From: a bacterium | GTDB taxonomy: Bacteria; Acidobacteriota; Thermoanaerobaculia; Multivoradales; JAHEKO01 | Direction: 5' to 3' | Assembly (NCBI GenBank): GCA_024224155.1 | Contig: JAAENP010000005.1 | Location: 42,736-106,735 of the forward strand | Length of the DNA: 64,000 nt | In this document: positions 50,269 through 59,345 of the stretch, one piece after another | Layout of the letters: every line of letters starts with the position of its first letter | Position numbering within the stretch: position 1 is the first letter of the stretch | Program-made: the position numbers and the translations under genes | The notes under the pieces: generated by a model | What the model saw: only the letters and a program-made list of their open reading frames with translations | What the model was told of the DNA's origin: nothing | Database searches by the model: none

Positions 50269-50913
50269 ATGTCGACACCACGCACTCGGGTACGCAGAAT
50301 ATCGGATCGCGGCCACTACGACGCCGCCACGATTCACGCCATCCTCGATGAGGGCTTCATCTGCCATGTGGGCTTTGCGGTCGACGGGCAGCCGTACGTG
50401 ATTCCGACCGGCTACGGTCGCGATGGGAACCGACTGATCCTCCACGGTTCGGTTGCAAGCCGCATGTTCAAACACCTACGCGAGGGATTCGACGCCTGCG
50501 TGTCGGTGACTCTGCTTGACGGATTGGTGCTGGCGCGATCTCAGTTTCACTCCTCGATGAACTACCGCTCGGTGGTGGCTCTGGGTTGCGCCACCCCGAT
50601 TCGGGAGGAAGCCGAGAAGCGACGGGCACTGGATATCCTGGTCGAGCATCTGGCCCCGGGCCGCGGCGCAGATTCGCGACCGGCCGACCGGCAGGAGCTA
50701 GCCGCAACCGAGGTCCTGGCCTTCCCGCTCGATGAGGCCTCGGCCAAGATCCGAACCGGTCCTCCGGGTGACAACGAAGAAGATCTCGATCTCGGCATGT
50801 GGGCCGGCGTCATCCCCTTGGGGCTCGAGGCTGGGATTCCGATAGATGCACCGGATCTTGCAAGCGGAATCGAAGTTCCGGGCTATGCCCTCAACTATCG
50901 AAGAGGCTCTTGA
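50269..50913 (+). CDS. Pyridoxamine 5'-phosphate oxidase-family flavin-binding protein
   Basis: This 214-aa protein has the split-barrel FMN-binding pattern: AILDEGFICHVGFAVDGQPYV, PTGYGRDGNRLILHGS and HSSMNYRSVV. It matches the NimA/COG3467-type branch, often implicated in flavin- or haem-dependent reduction. The ATG at 50269 gives the family N-terminus (MSTPRTRVRRISDRGHYD). Its TGA overlaps the ATG of the following outer-membrane gene (TGATG, 50911-50915). Confidence 0.85.
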   Translation: MSTPRTRVRRISDRGHYDAATIHAILDEGFICHVGFAVDGQPYVIPTGYGRDGNRLILHGSVASRMFKHLREGFDACVSVTLLDGLVLARSQFHSSMNYRSVVALGCATPIREEAEKRRALDILVEHLAPGRGADSRPADRQELAATEVLAFPLDEASAKIRTGPPGDNEEDLDLGMWAGVIPLGLEAGIPIDAPDLASGIEVPGYALNYRRGS

Positions 50914-53885
50914 TGATGAAAAGCTGTTTCACAGCGGTTGCGCTGGCTCTGATTCTGTCCTTTTCCGCCCCTGCGGCTCGAGCGGCCAAGCGCTGCACAC
51001 CCTGTGCGGGTGTCGCGGTGTCGGACTGGAGCGCGGCAGCGGTTGCGCTGGCCCAAGGGCCGGCTCTCGAAGAGGAGGCGTTGCTTCTGGTCAAGCGCAG
51101 CGTCTCCTTGGCCGACGTCGACTCTGCCTCTGACAACCCCGGCACACCCGGCGGCGCGGTCAGGACGGCACTGGAGACCGGCTTTGCTGCCCTCGCGGCC
51201 GAACAGATCACACCTTGGCTGAGAGTCGAGTTCACTACGCCGCCGCCGCTGCTCGACAATATCGGTGAGCTGGCGTTGGAGCTCGAGACCCTGGCTTTGC
51301 TGGCGCGCTCGAGCCCGGACGGTACGCACTTCCAGATCGCCTGGTCGGCGCGAGGTTCGGCCTCGTGGCAGGACTACGCCTTTCTTTTCAAGAGGGCAGC
51401 GGTGGCGGTCAGTGGCGCGCAGCCGGGCGCGCTTGTGGTGTCGTCGCCGCTTCCCAATGCCGAAGCCGTGCGAACGTTCTTCGCGGAGGAGGTCGCGGCC
51501 TATGCCGATGCCGTCGCCCTGACTCCGGCTTCCGACGATGTGCTGATCCAGGCCTTGACCGAGATTCGTGTGCAGGACCCCGGAGCGGTAGTAGTGGTTG
51601 ATTCGTTGCCCATGCCCGAGCCCGAGTCGAGGGTGCTCGGCGAGGCCGCCCGTCTGGCCTACCTGGGAGTGGACGTGGCGATGTTCTCGGTGGACTCGAT
51701 ATCCGGTCCGACGGCACGCCGGTTGAAGCTTCTCTCTCGCGAGTTTTCGGGAGACGTTTCGCCCGATCCCACCAGCTCTCCCGAAGGAGCCGAGGGTGCC
51801 TGGGCGTTTGTCCGAGGCGAAGACCTGAGCCTGCGAGTCATTGCCAACGCGCCCGACGGCGCCGATGAGCTGGCTCTTCGATTCTCCGATCCCCACCTGC
51901 GCGATCCCGCGATCATCAACTTCGAGACCGGAGAGACGCTGCGCCAGTACGGCATCGCGCGCGACGCGGAGAGCTTCTCGGTCGAGATCGCGGACCCCGA
52001 CGGGGTCGTGGTTCTGTCGCTCGCTCGCATGACCGCGGCCGAGCTCGAAGGCATCCTTGGCTTGGAAGAAGAGGTTCTGGTGAGCGACACCCGGCAGATG
52101 CCGGTCGAGGAGATCCTGAGGCGCCACCAGGCGTTCGAGGACGCCCAGGCCCGAAAGATCGATTCATACATTGCCAGCAACACCTCTCATCTGCGGTTTC
52201 AATTCGGCACGACGAGTCAAACGCTCGAGGCGACGTTCAAAGGCCCGTACTTCTTCCAGCAGGGCGGCGGCTATGACTGGGTCTGGCAGGAGTTCATGGT
52301 CAACGGCGTGCGCTGGAAGAGGAAGACGATTCCCGAGATTCCGCTGGTACAGCCCGAAAAAGCCGCGGCGCTGCCGGTCGAGATCACCTTTTCCAAGGAA
52401 TACCGATACCAGTTGCGTGGCACCGAGGAAATAGCGGGAAGAGACTGCTGGGTTGTCGATTTTGCCCCGGCGGTCGAGGTGACTCCGGAGCGCACGCTCT
52501 ACCAGGGCACGGTCTGGATCGATCGCGAGATCTACGCTCGCGTCAAGACTCGTACGGTCCAGCTCGGCCTCGAGGGTGAAGTGATCTCGAACGAGGAAAC
52601 CCTGTCGTTCGCCCCGCTGACCACCGACGGGGCGTCAGCACCCTGGTCGGCGGCGAGCTACTACATCCCGACTCGCCTGGTCGGGCAACAGATCTGGTCG
52701 CTCCTCGGAGGCACGACCGTGGTCGAGCGCGAGATTCTCCTCGACAATGTTCGCATAAACCCGGCGAGCTTCGACGCCGAGCGCCAGGCGGCGCTCGATT
52801 CGGAGGCCACCATCGTTCGCGATACCGAAGAAGGATTGAAATACCTGGTTGTTGACGAGGAGACCGGTGAGCGTGTGGTCAAGGAGGAGTTCGACAAGAA
52901 GCGCCGCTTTCTTGTCGGCGGTGTCTTCTATGACGAGAATCAGGACTTCCCGATTCCTCTGGCCGGTATGAACTGGTTCTGGTTCGACTGGCGCGAGACC
53001 GGCACCCAGGCCAACATCTTCTTCGCCGGGCCGCTGGCCACGGTGGCAATCAGCGATCCGAATTTTCTCGGCACGAAGTGGGATTTCGGTATCGACGCTT
53101 TCGCCTTTGCTTTACGCGGTGACGACACGCTCTTTCGCGACGGACAGGAGGCGACCCTGGAAGAGGTGAAGACATCCAATCCGAATTTCGACCTCAAACT
53201 CGGTCGTCCGCTCGGCAACTTCGCCAAGATCGAAGCTCAGTACCAACTCGGCTACCAGAGCTTTCGGCGCGGAGACAACACGGCCGAGGACTTCGTTCTA
53301 CCATCGAATCATCTCAACCATGAATTCCGGTTGACCGCGAAGTACAACCGCAAGGGCTATCGCTTCCGGGTACGGGGCAGTCGACACCTGCGCGGCGACT
53401 GGGACTTCTGGGGACTCCCCGGGAACACCGAGTTCGAAGCCGACGACGACACCTACAGCACCTGGAATGTCGCGCTCGGCAAAACCTGGCACCTGCCCAA
53501 GTTCCTGAAGTTCGGCGTCGAGGTCGAGTATCTGGACGGCTCGAATCTCGATCGTTTTTCGAAGTTCGACTTCGGCACCTTTTCGAGCGTTCGGGTACGC
53601 GGCTACGAGACCGGCAAGATCCGGGCGGACGAAACGCTGGCGGCGCACCTGAACTACGGCTGGAACGTCGGCGGTACATTCCGGCTCGAGGCCCTGGCAG
53701 ATGTGGCCCTGGCGACCGAAGAGATTTCAGGGTTCGATCAAGAACTCTTGGCCGGTGTCGGAGTGGCCGGGACCATGGTCGGACCCTGGAGCACTCTGAT
53801 CAACGTCGATCTCGGAATCGCGGTCGAAGGTCCGGATGACGGTGTCACCGCGACCATTGCGGTGCTCAAGCTGTTCGACAAGTGA
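50913..53885 (+). CDS. Large secreted protein with LolA-like middle and beta-barrel-like C-terminus
   Basis: This 990-aa protein has a signal peptide (SCFTAVALALILSFSAPAARA). The N-terminal ~400 residues are alpha/beta-like with no recognised family. Residues ~420-570 resemble a lipoprotein-sorting/LolA-like fold (EATFKGPYFFQQGGGYDW, RDCWVVDFAP, GTVWIDREIYARVKT). The last ~320 residues alternate polar and aromatic strands (NFDLKLGRPLGNFAKIEAQY, VEVEYLDGS, SVRVRGYETG) and resemble an outer-membrane beta-barrel of the BamA/surface-antigen kind. It starts at ATG 50913, overlapping the previous stop; ATG 50916 is equally possible. The function is unknown; an envelope transport or assembly role is inferred. 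Confidence 0.72.
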   Translation: MMKSCFTAVALALILSFSAPAARAAKRCTPCAGVAVSDWSAAAVALAQGPALEEEALLLVKRSVSLADVDSASDNPGTPGGAVRTALETGFAALAAEQITPWLRVEFTTPPPLLDNIGELALELETLALLARSSPDGTHFQIAWSARGSASWQDYAFLFKRAAVAVSGAQPGALVVSSPLPNAEAVRTFFAEEVAAYADAVALTPASDDVLIQALTEIRVQDPGAVVVVDSLPMPEPESRVLGEAARLAYLGVDVAMFSVDSISGPTARRLKLLSREFSGDVSPDPTSSPEGAEGAWAFVRGEDLSLRVIANAPDGADELALRFSDPHLRDPAIINFETGETLRQYGIARDAESFSVEIADPDGVVVLSLARMTAAELEGILGLEEEVLVSDTRQMPVEEILRRHQAFEDAQARKIDSYIASNTSHLRFQFGTTSQTLEATFKGPYFFQQGGGYDWVWQEFMVNGVRWKRKTIPEIPLVQPEKAAALPVEITFSKEYRYQLRGTEEIAGRDCWVVDFAPAVEVTPERTLYQGTVWIDREIYARVKTRTVQLGLEGEVISNEETLSFAPLTTDGASAPWSAASYYIPTRLVGQQIWSLLGGTTVVEREILLDNVRINPASFDAERQAALDSEATIVRDTEEGLKYLVVDEETGERVVKEEFDKKRRFLVGGVFYDENQDFPIPLAGMNWFWFDWRETGTQANIFFAGPLATVAISDPNFLGTKWDFGIDAFAFALRGDDTLFRDGQEATLEEVKTSNPNFDLKLGRPLGNFAKIEAQYQLGYQSFRRGDNTAEDFVLPSNHLNHEFRLTAKYNRKGYRFRVRGSRHLRGDWDFWGLPGNTEFEADDDTYSTWNVALGKTWHLPKFLKFGVEVEYLDGSNLDRFSKFDFGTFSSVRVRGYETGKIRADETLAAHLNYGWNVGGTFRLEALADVALATEEISGFDQELLAGVGVAGTMVGPWSTLINVDLGIAVEGPDDGVTATIAVLKLFDK

Positions 53886-53905
53886 TCGGATGACCGAACG
53901 CTGAG

Positions 53906-53967
53906 AGTGTCGCGCCGGAGCCGTCCCTCCGCGAGCGAAGAGAGGCTCGCTCCGGGCCGCTCTCGAA
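53906..53967 (+). repeat. Dispersed structured repeat, copy A
   Basis: This copy shares about 60 bases with copies at 57638 and 57817, beginning AGTGTCGCGCCGGAG. The hairpin GCGAGC/GCTCGC is conserved, while the 8-base loop differs. It lies in the convergent gap between the outer-membrane gene and the YkgJ gene. Confidence 0.75.
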
Positions 53968-54000
53968 CGGCGACCCAGGCGCGCGAGTCATGAATCCTCT

Positions 54001-54426
54001 CTACGAGGTCTCGCCCTTGCCGACTGCGAGCCGGTTGATCTCTTCGAGCTCATAGAGCCGCCCCTTGTCGACCCCCGGCGAGAGCTCCGCGGTCTCTTTC
54101 CAGTCCTCGGGAGTCGCCAGATTCTCCCTCCAGAAAGGAAACGTCCGGCACTGGCGAGGGCGGGCGTCGTAGACGGTGCATTTGCCGTCCCAGAAGATGC
54201 AGGCCCTCTTGTCCGAGTCTCCGGGAAAGGGGATCTCGGTCAGGCTGTGGCGGCGCCCGCCCTGGCGCAGGTACTTGCGGCCGAAGTCGTTCAGCTCGAG
54301 TCCGAGGTGTTCTGCCAGTTGCCGAATCTCGTTGCGGTCGACCCAGACGTAGCCATCGATCAGACAGCAGCTACCGCAGCCGGTGCAGCCGAATCGCAGC
54401 CCGTCTTTGTACCAGGGAGATGTCAA
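54001..54426 (-). CDS. YkgJ-family cysteine-cluster protein
   Basis: This 141-aa protein has an N-terminal cysteine cluster CTGCGSCC (~14-21) and further cysteines in ACIFWDGKCTVYDARPRQC, matching the YkgJ/UPF0153 zinc- or iron-binding family. Its biochemical role is unknown. The start is TTG 54426, which overlaps the amidohydrolase stop (TTGA read on the minus strand), so the two are coupled. No other in-frame start precedes it before a stop. Confidence 0.85.
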   Translation of the reverse strand: MTSPWYKDGLRFGCTGCGSCCLIDGYVWVDRNEIRQLAEHLGLELNDFGRKYLRQGGRRHSLTEIPFPGDSDKRACIFWDGKCTVYDARPRQCRTFPFWRENLATPEDWKETAELSPGVDKGRLYELEEINRLAVGKGETS

Positions 54427-55772
54427 TCCCGAGGTTGACTCAAACTTGGAATCGCAGCCAGCGAGTCATCCTTGTAGACGGCGCCTTCCTTCATGACGAA
54501 ACTGACGTTTTCGAGCACCGAGATGTCTTTGAGCGGGTCGCCCGGGACGGCCACGAGGTCGGCGATCTTGCCGGCTTCGATGGAGCCCAGCTTGTCGTCG
54601 ATCTTCAGAAGCTCGGCAGTGGTCACGGTCGCCGACTGAATCGCTGCCATCGGCGGCATGCCGGCCTCGACCATGAGCGAGAACTCTTCAGCATTGCCAC
54701 CGTGAGGCGACACGCCGCAGTCGGTACCGAAGGCGATCTTGACGCCGGCCCTGTAGGCCTTGCCGAAGGTCTCTTGGATCTTGGGCCCGATCTCGGCGGC
54801 TTTGGGGCGAACCACTTCCGGAAAGTATCCGTCGATCTTCGCTTTCTCGGCGACGAACTCGCCGGCCAGGATGGTTGGCACGTAGTAGGTGCCGTGCTCT
54901 TTCATCAGCTCCATGGTCTCTTCGTCCATGAGGGTGCCGTGCTCGATCGAGGTGATGCCGGCGCGCACCGCGCGCTTCATGCCTTCGGCGCCGTGGGCAT
55001 GGGCCGCGACGTGGAAGCCGTAGTCGTTGGCGGTCGCGACGATGGCGCGGAGCTCCTCTTCGGTGAATTGCGGATTCTGGCCGCTCTTCGCCACCGAGAG
55101 CACACCGCCGGTGGCGGTGATCTTGATGAAGTCCGCACCCTCTTTGTAGCGGTGACGCACGGCCTTGGCCGCGTCTTCGGGACCGTTGACGACGCCGTCC
55201 TCGGGACCGGCGTCACGGGTCAGGTCCTCTCGTAGACCGTTGGTGGGGTCGGCGTGGCCGCCGGTTGTCGCGAGGCTCTTGCCGGCGGTGAAGATCCTCG
55301 GCCCCGGCACCAGGCCTCTGTCGATCTGGCCGCGCAGCGCAATCGTGATCGTGCCGTCGTCCCCGGGATTACGCACGGTCGTAAATCCGGCCAGCAAGGT
55401 GCGCCGGGCGTACTCGACCGACTGGATCGCGAAGTGCGCGGTGTTCTTCTGCACGCGCTCGAGGTAGTTCCTGGGATTCATCTGGCCGGTCAAGTGAACG
55501 TGCATGTCCATCAGACCGGGCAGGACGGTGGCGTTGGAGAGGTCGATCACCGAATCTCCGTCGGCGGGAGCCGAGAAGCCCCGACGAACTTCAGTGATGC
55601 GATCGCCGTCCACGACCACGGTCATGTTGCCGAGTGCTTTGTCCGAGACGCCGTCGATGAGGCTGCCGGCGTGAACCAAGGTTGCCGCCGAAAGCGGATT
55701 GACTCCAACGAAAGCGGCAAGGACCAAGATTCGAGTGATCAACGCCCAGTGGTGGAAGGGAAATCGGGACAT
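54423..55772 (-). CDS. Secreted metal-dependent amidohydrolase
   Basis: This 449-aa amidohydrolase-superfamily protein has a signal peptide (LITRILVLAAFVGVNPLSAA). Metal site motifs are DMHVHLTG, the carboxylated-lysine candidate in FIKITATGG, HAHGAEG, IEHGTLMD and GTDCGVSPHGG. It resembles Xaa-Pro dipeptidase/imidazolonepropionase-like enzymes (Sgx9260 type). AGGAG lies upstream of ATG 55772, which decides the start. It is divergent from topoisomerase VI subunit B, 91 bases away. Likely substrates are N-acyl or prolyl dipeptides, not determined. Confidence 0.88.
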   Translation of the reverse strand: MSRFPFHHWALITRILVLAAFVGVNPLSAATLVHAGSLIDGVSDKALGNMTVVVDGDRITEVRRGFSAPADGDSVIDLSNATVLPGLMDMHVHLTGQMNPRNYLERVQKNTAHFAIQSVEYARRTLLAGFTTVRNPGDDGTITIALRGQIDRGLVPGPRIFTAGKSLATTGGHADPTNGLREDLTRDAGPEDGVVNGPEDAAKAVRHRYKEGADFIKITATGGVLSVAKSGQNPQFTEEELRAIVATANDYGFHVAAHAHGAEGMKRAVRAGITSIEHGTLMDEETMELMKEHGTYYVPTILAGEFVAEKAKIDGYFPEVVRPKAAEIGPKIQETFGKAYRAGVKIAFGTDCGVSPHGGNAEEFSLMVEAGMPPMAAIQSATVTTAELLKIDDKLGSIEAGKIADLVAVPGDPLKDISVLENVSFVMKEGAVYKDDSLAAIPSLSQPRD

Positions 55773-55863
55773 TGTGGGTCTCCTGGAGAAGAGTCTGCAG
55801 TCAACGAGCAGCGACGATATCATCGGCGCCGTCGCGGAATTTCCCCGCGGCGAGCGGAGCAAG

Positions 55864-57567
55864 ATGGCTAAGCGAAAAGCAAGGAAGGCCCCGCCGAAAA
55901 GGATGGCCAAGACCAAAACCAAATCGAGGGCGAAGACCGCGACGAAGACCAAGGCCCAGAGTCGAACCCGGCTTCCGAAGGTCGCGGCGACCAAGCCTCG
56001 ACGGCGCGCTACCGCCAGATCGATGGCGGCGGCCCAGCGCGAGATCTCGGTCTCCGAGTTCTTTACCAAGAACCGGCACTTGCTGGGGTTCGACAGCCCG
56101 ACCAAGGCCCTCCTGACCACCATCAAGGAAGCCGTCGACAACTCGCTCGACGCCTGCGAGGAAGCCGGCATCCGGCCGACGCTGAAAATCTCGATCGAGG
56201 CCACCGGTGAGAACCGCTACCGGGTCGCGGTAACCGACAACGGCCCGGGAATACTCAAGAACCAGATCCCGCGCATCTTCGGGAAGCTCCTCTACGGATC
56301 CAAGTTCCACCGGTTGCGCCAGAGCCGCGGCCAGCAGGGCATCGGCATCAGCGCCGCCGGCATGTACGGTCAGCTCACGACGGGCAAGCCGATCGTGATC
56401 GAGAGCCGAACGTCCAAGCGCCGTCCCGCCCATCGCTATGAGCTCGTGATCGATACCAAGAAGAACCAGCCGGTGGTCCAGAAGGACTCGACCGTGCCCT
56501 GGGAAGACGCCCACGGCACCCGGGTCGAGATCGAGCTCGAAGGTGTCTACCGTGGCGGCAAGCACGGCGTCGAGAACTACCTGCGCCAGACCACGCTCGC
56601 TAACCCACACGTCGAGATCCGATTCTGGCCTCCGGGCGAGGACGAGGAAACGAGTGAGCCGATCGTCTTCAAGCGGGCCTCAATGGAGCTCCCGGTCGAG
56701 GCGCGCGAGATCAAGCCTCACCCGTACGGAGTCGAGCTCGGTCTGCTCTTGCGGATGCTCAAAGACACCCAGGCGACGACCTTGAAGCAGTTCTTCCAGA
56801 CCGAGTTCAGCCGGGTCGGTCCAACCACTGCCAGACGCCTGGCCGAGGCGGCGGGCTTGCGCTCGCGGAGCTCCCCGAGGCGGGTTTCGCCCGAGCGCGT
56901 GGAGCTGCTGCTGGCGGCCATCGCCGAGGCCAGGATTCCGGCACCGCCGACCGATTGCCTGTCTCCGATCGGCGAGGAGCGCATCCTCTCCAGCTTGAAA
57001 GAGCAGGTCGAGGCCGAGTACTACGATGCCATCACCCGGTCACCGGCGGTCTACCGTGGGAATCCGTTTCAGGTCGAGGTGGGCCTGGCTCATGGCGGCG
57101 AGCTCGGCGCCGAGGACCTGGCCGCCGTCTTCCGCTACGCCAACCGGGTGCCGCTTCTCTATCAGGCCGGTGCCTGCGCCTTGACCAAGAGCGTGCTGGG
57201 TACGAACTGGAAGAGCTACGGCCTGCTTCAGGCCCGCGGAGCGCCGCCGACGGGGCCACTTCTGCTGATGGTCCACATCGCTTCGGTGTGGGTGCCGTTT
57301 ACCTCCGAATCGAAGGAAGCGGTGGCGTCCTACGACGAGATCATCAAGGAAGTGAAGCTCGCTCTCCAGCATGTCGGGCGAAGGCTCGGCGTTCATCTCA
57401 AGCGCGCCGCCAGAGCCCGCGATGCCGAGCGGAAGCGACAGTACATCGAGAAGTACATCCCCCACGTCGGCATCGCCCTGCGCGAGATCCTGGATCTCTC
57501 CGAGCGCCAGGAAAAGAAGGTGGTGACGACGCTCACCGATACCCTGCGCAAGAGCCGGAAGATGTGA
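55864..57567 (+). CDS. top6B: Type IIB DNA topoisomerase VI subunit B
   Basis: This 567-aa protein is the ATPase subunit of topoisomerase VI, an archaeal and plant enzyme that is uncommon in bacteria. The GHKL fold is intact: KEAVDNSLDACEEAG, VTDNGPGI and RGQQGIGISAAGMYGQ. The H2TH region and a transducer domain follow, with the switch lysine in PFTSESKEAV. A Lys/Ala/Arg-rich tail of about 55 residues (MAKRKARKAPPKRMAKTKTK onward) precedes the catalytic core (SVSEFFTKNRHLLGF). ATG 55864 is chosen for this MAK start. Subunit A is encoded 1.8 kb downstream, beyond an opposing MFS gene. Confidence 0.92.
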   Translation: MAKRKARKAPPKRMAKTKTKSRAKTATKTKAQSRTRLPKVAATKPRRRATARSMAAAQREISVSEFFTKNRHLLGFDSPTKALLTTIKEAVDNSLDACEEAGIRPTLKISIEATGENRYRVAVTDNGPGILKNQIPRIFGKLLYGSKFHRLRQSRGQQGIGISAAGMYGQLTTGKPIVIESRTSKRRPAHRYELVIDTKKNQPVVQKDSTVPWEDAHGTRVEIELEGVYRGGKHGVENYLRQTTLANPHVEIRFWPPGEDEETSEPIVFKRASMELPVEAREIKPHPYGVELGLLLRMLKDTQATTLKQFFQTEFSRVGPTTARRLAEAAGLRSRSSPRRVSPERVELLLAAIAEARIPAPPTDCLSPIGEERILSSLKEQVEAEYYDAITRSPAVYRGNPFQVEVGLAHGGELGAEDLAAVFRYANRVPLLYQAGACALTKSVLGTNWKSYGLLQARGAPPTGPLLLMVHIASVWVPFTSESKEAVASYDEIIKEVKLALQHVGRRLGVHLKRAARARDAERKRQYIEKYIPHVGIALREILDLSERQEKKVVTTLTDTLRKSRKM

Positions 57568-57568
57568 C

Positions 57569-57594
57569 GCAAGCGTGCTATTCAGCACACTTGC
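57569..57594 (+). terminator. Hairpin after top6B, possible terminator
   Basis: GCAAGCGTGCT (57569-57579) pairs with AGCACACTTGC (57584-57594) around ATTC, ten pairs with one C/A mismatch. It starts one base after the topVI-B stop. The downstream T content (TTCATCC) is poor, so termination strength is uncertain. Confidence 0.5.
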
Positions 57595-57637
57595 TTCATC
57601 CCGAGGCTCAGCGAGGGATCCCTTGGCCTGCACCGAC

Positions 57638-57707
57638 AGTGTCGCGCCGGAGCCGTCCCTTCGCGAGCGCAGAGAGGCTCGCTGCGGGACGCTCGCGACG
57701 CTCCTTC
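57638..57707 (+). repeat. Dispersed structured repeat, copy B
   Basis: This is the best-paired copy. CGTCCC (57654-57659) pairs with GGGACG (57686-57691), and inside it GCGAGC (57663-57668) pairs with GCTCGC (57677-57682) around an 8-base loop. Copy C, 179 bases downstream, matches it with few differences. Confidence 0.78.
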
Positions 57708-57816
57708 AGCCGCCTGGCACTTGCGACTCCCCGCTCTGCGTTGGGAGGTTTGGATTCGCGTTTCGCGTCTGCTCGAAGCCGGCAAGCGCAAGCGAGCGAT
57801 CTCTCTTTGCACCGAT

Positions 57817-57886
57817 AGTGTCGCGCCGGAGTCGTCCCTTCGCGAGCGCAAAGAGGCTCGCTGCGAGACGCTCACGGCGCTTCTTC
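57817..57886 (+). repeat. Dispersed structured repeat, copy C
   Basis: This copy has the same order of parts as copy B over 70 bases, with the inner GCGAGC/GCTCGC stem intact and one mismatch in the outer stem (GAGACG). It begins AGTGTCGCGCCGGAG and is preceded by TGCACCGAT. Confidence 0.78.
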
Positions 57887-58038
57887 CGCAGGTGTGTCCT
57901 TCGCGACACGTCGGGGCGTCGATTCTTTTCCCTGCTGTTGATGGTTTGCCGCATCCTGCTCTTGGCTTCGACGCCCTCGGGAAGGCTCTGTTCCGGGACG
58001 ACGCGACGGCAAGCCGTCGAACGGCGAGCTGAGCGGCG

Positions 58039-59295
58039 TTATGGCTGGCTGCTTCGCGTCTTCAAACGCTCGGGCTCGTGCTTGCCGACCGGCGCCAGCA
58101 AGCTCAAGAACAGCAGGGACAGGACGGCCGCCAGGCCGAAGATGAAGGTGTAGGAGGTGGCCTGGGTGATCGCCCCCGAGACCCAGGCCGCCGGCACCTT
58201 GCCCCAGACCTCGACCGAGGCCAGGAGCGTGTAGTGGGTGGCACCGATGCGCTTGTCGACCCGTGCCATCATGTAGGCAAAGAGCGCCGTAGTGAGCGCG
58301 CCGCCGAAGAAATGCTCGGCGCAGGTCACCGCCAGCACGCGCTCGGAGGTCGGCTCGACAACGGTCAGCCACCACTCCCCGATCACCGGCAGGACCCGAA
58401 ACGCCGCCGCGAGGCCGACCGCGTGCAGCATGCGGATGCGACTCGCAAGCAAACCGCCCGCAACCGAGCCCAGGATCGAGAACAGCATCCCCCACGTGCC
58501 CACCCACAATCCAATCTGCTCGCGCGCGAATCCGGCATCGACCAGAAACGGTTTGAACATGGTGTCGGCCATGTTCTCGCCCAGCTTGTAGGTGCCGATG
58601 AAAATGATGAGCCACGCGGTGCCGCGCGTCGCGAACGACTCCTTGAGCAGCCTGAGAACGGCGCTCATCGTCGGGTGCTCGAGGGGCGAGGTCGGCACGT
58701 GTGGGTCGGAAAGATCGCGCTCGCGGTAGGCGGAGGTGACGATCGCGACCAGGAAGACCAGCCCCGCCATCGAGAGGAAGAGCCCCTGCCAGCCGATCTT
58801 GCCGCTCGCCCAGACTAGCAACCCGCCGCCGGTCAGCATGCCGATCTTGTAGCCGACGACCTGGGCGATGTTGCCCTTGCCGAGCTCGGGCAACGTCAGC
58901 AGGTCAATCGCCAGCCCGTCGACCGCGATGTCCATGGTGGCCGCGGCCAGGTTCATCAGGAAGACGAGCGCCAGCAGGGTTTTCAAATCCGAGCCCGGAT
59001 CCAGGAACGCCGCAAAGATGCACAGCGACGCGAGCACGACTTCGAGCGGCAAGATCCACGAGCGCCTGCGGCCGAAGCTCTTCGAGCCGAAGCGGTCGAC
59101 CAGCGGGGCCCAGAATGCCTTGAGCATCCAGGGTAAAGACAACGCGGTGGCAAAGCCGATCGCGGTCAGCGAAAGACCGGCCTCGCGCAAGTACACCGGC
59201 AGAGCGGTCGCCTGAAAGCCGAACGGCAACCCCTGGACGAAATAGAGCGCCCAGAGGATGCCCAGCTTCCGAACAGTCGCGCTCACGGCCCACAT
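58039..59295 (-). CDS. MFS transporter (AmpG / acetyl-CoA transporter-like)
   Basis: This 418-aa protein has about twelve membrane helices. The N-terminus [20 protein letters not shown], then [18 protein letters not shown] and the loop FGRRRSW, resemble the AmpG/SLC33 group that imports muropeptides or related compounds. ATG 59295 gives the family N-terminus; an internal GTG at 59286 is possible. It is transcribed against the two topoisomerase VI genes that flank it. A role in peptidoglycan recycling is plausible but unproven. Confidence 0.85.
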   Translation of the reverse strand: MWAVSATVRKLGILWALYFVQGLPFGFQATALPVYLREAGLSLTAIGFATALSLPWMLKAFWAPLVDRFGSKSFGRRRSWILPLEVVLASLCIFAAFLDPGSDLKTLLALVFLMNLAAATMDIAVDGLAIDLLTLPELGKGNIAQVVGYKIGMLTGGGLLVWASGKIGWQGLFLSMAGLVFLVAIVTSAYRERDLSDPHVPTSPLEHPTMSAVLRLLKESFATRGTAWLIIFIGTYKLGENMADTMFKPFLVDAGFAREQIGLWVGTWGMLFSILGSVAGGLLASRIRMLHAVGLAAAFRVLPVIGEWWLTVVEPTSERVLAVTCAEHFFGGALTTALFAYMMARVDKRIGATHYTLLASVEVWGKVPAAWVSGAITQATSYTFIFGLAAVLSLLFLSLLAPVGKHEPERLKTRSSQP

Positions 59296-59345
59296 TCTAC
59301 GAGGCTGCCGTATGATCTCGGCGAATCTCGGTCGGAGGACCCCCC

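Larger units (their letters stand above)
57595..58038. other. Gene-free convergent gap holding two repeat copies
   Basis: This stretch between top6B and the MFS gene contains repeat copies B and C about 110 bases apart, with related flanks such as TGCACCGA just before each core. No convincing coding frame is present; short frames here are Ser/Arg-rich and shift phase. After copy C (57887-58038) I see nothing recognisable. Confidence 0.6.

Noticed and set aside
57595..58038. CRISPR-like array from the spaced repeats
   Set aside because: Only two copies are present here, 70 bases long with internal hairpins, and there are no spacers of uniform size or cas genes.
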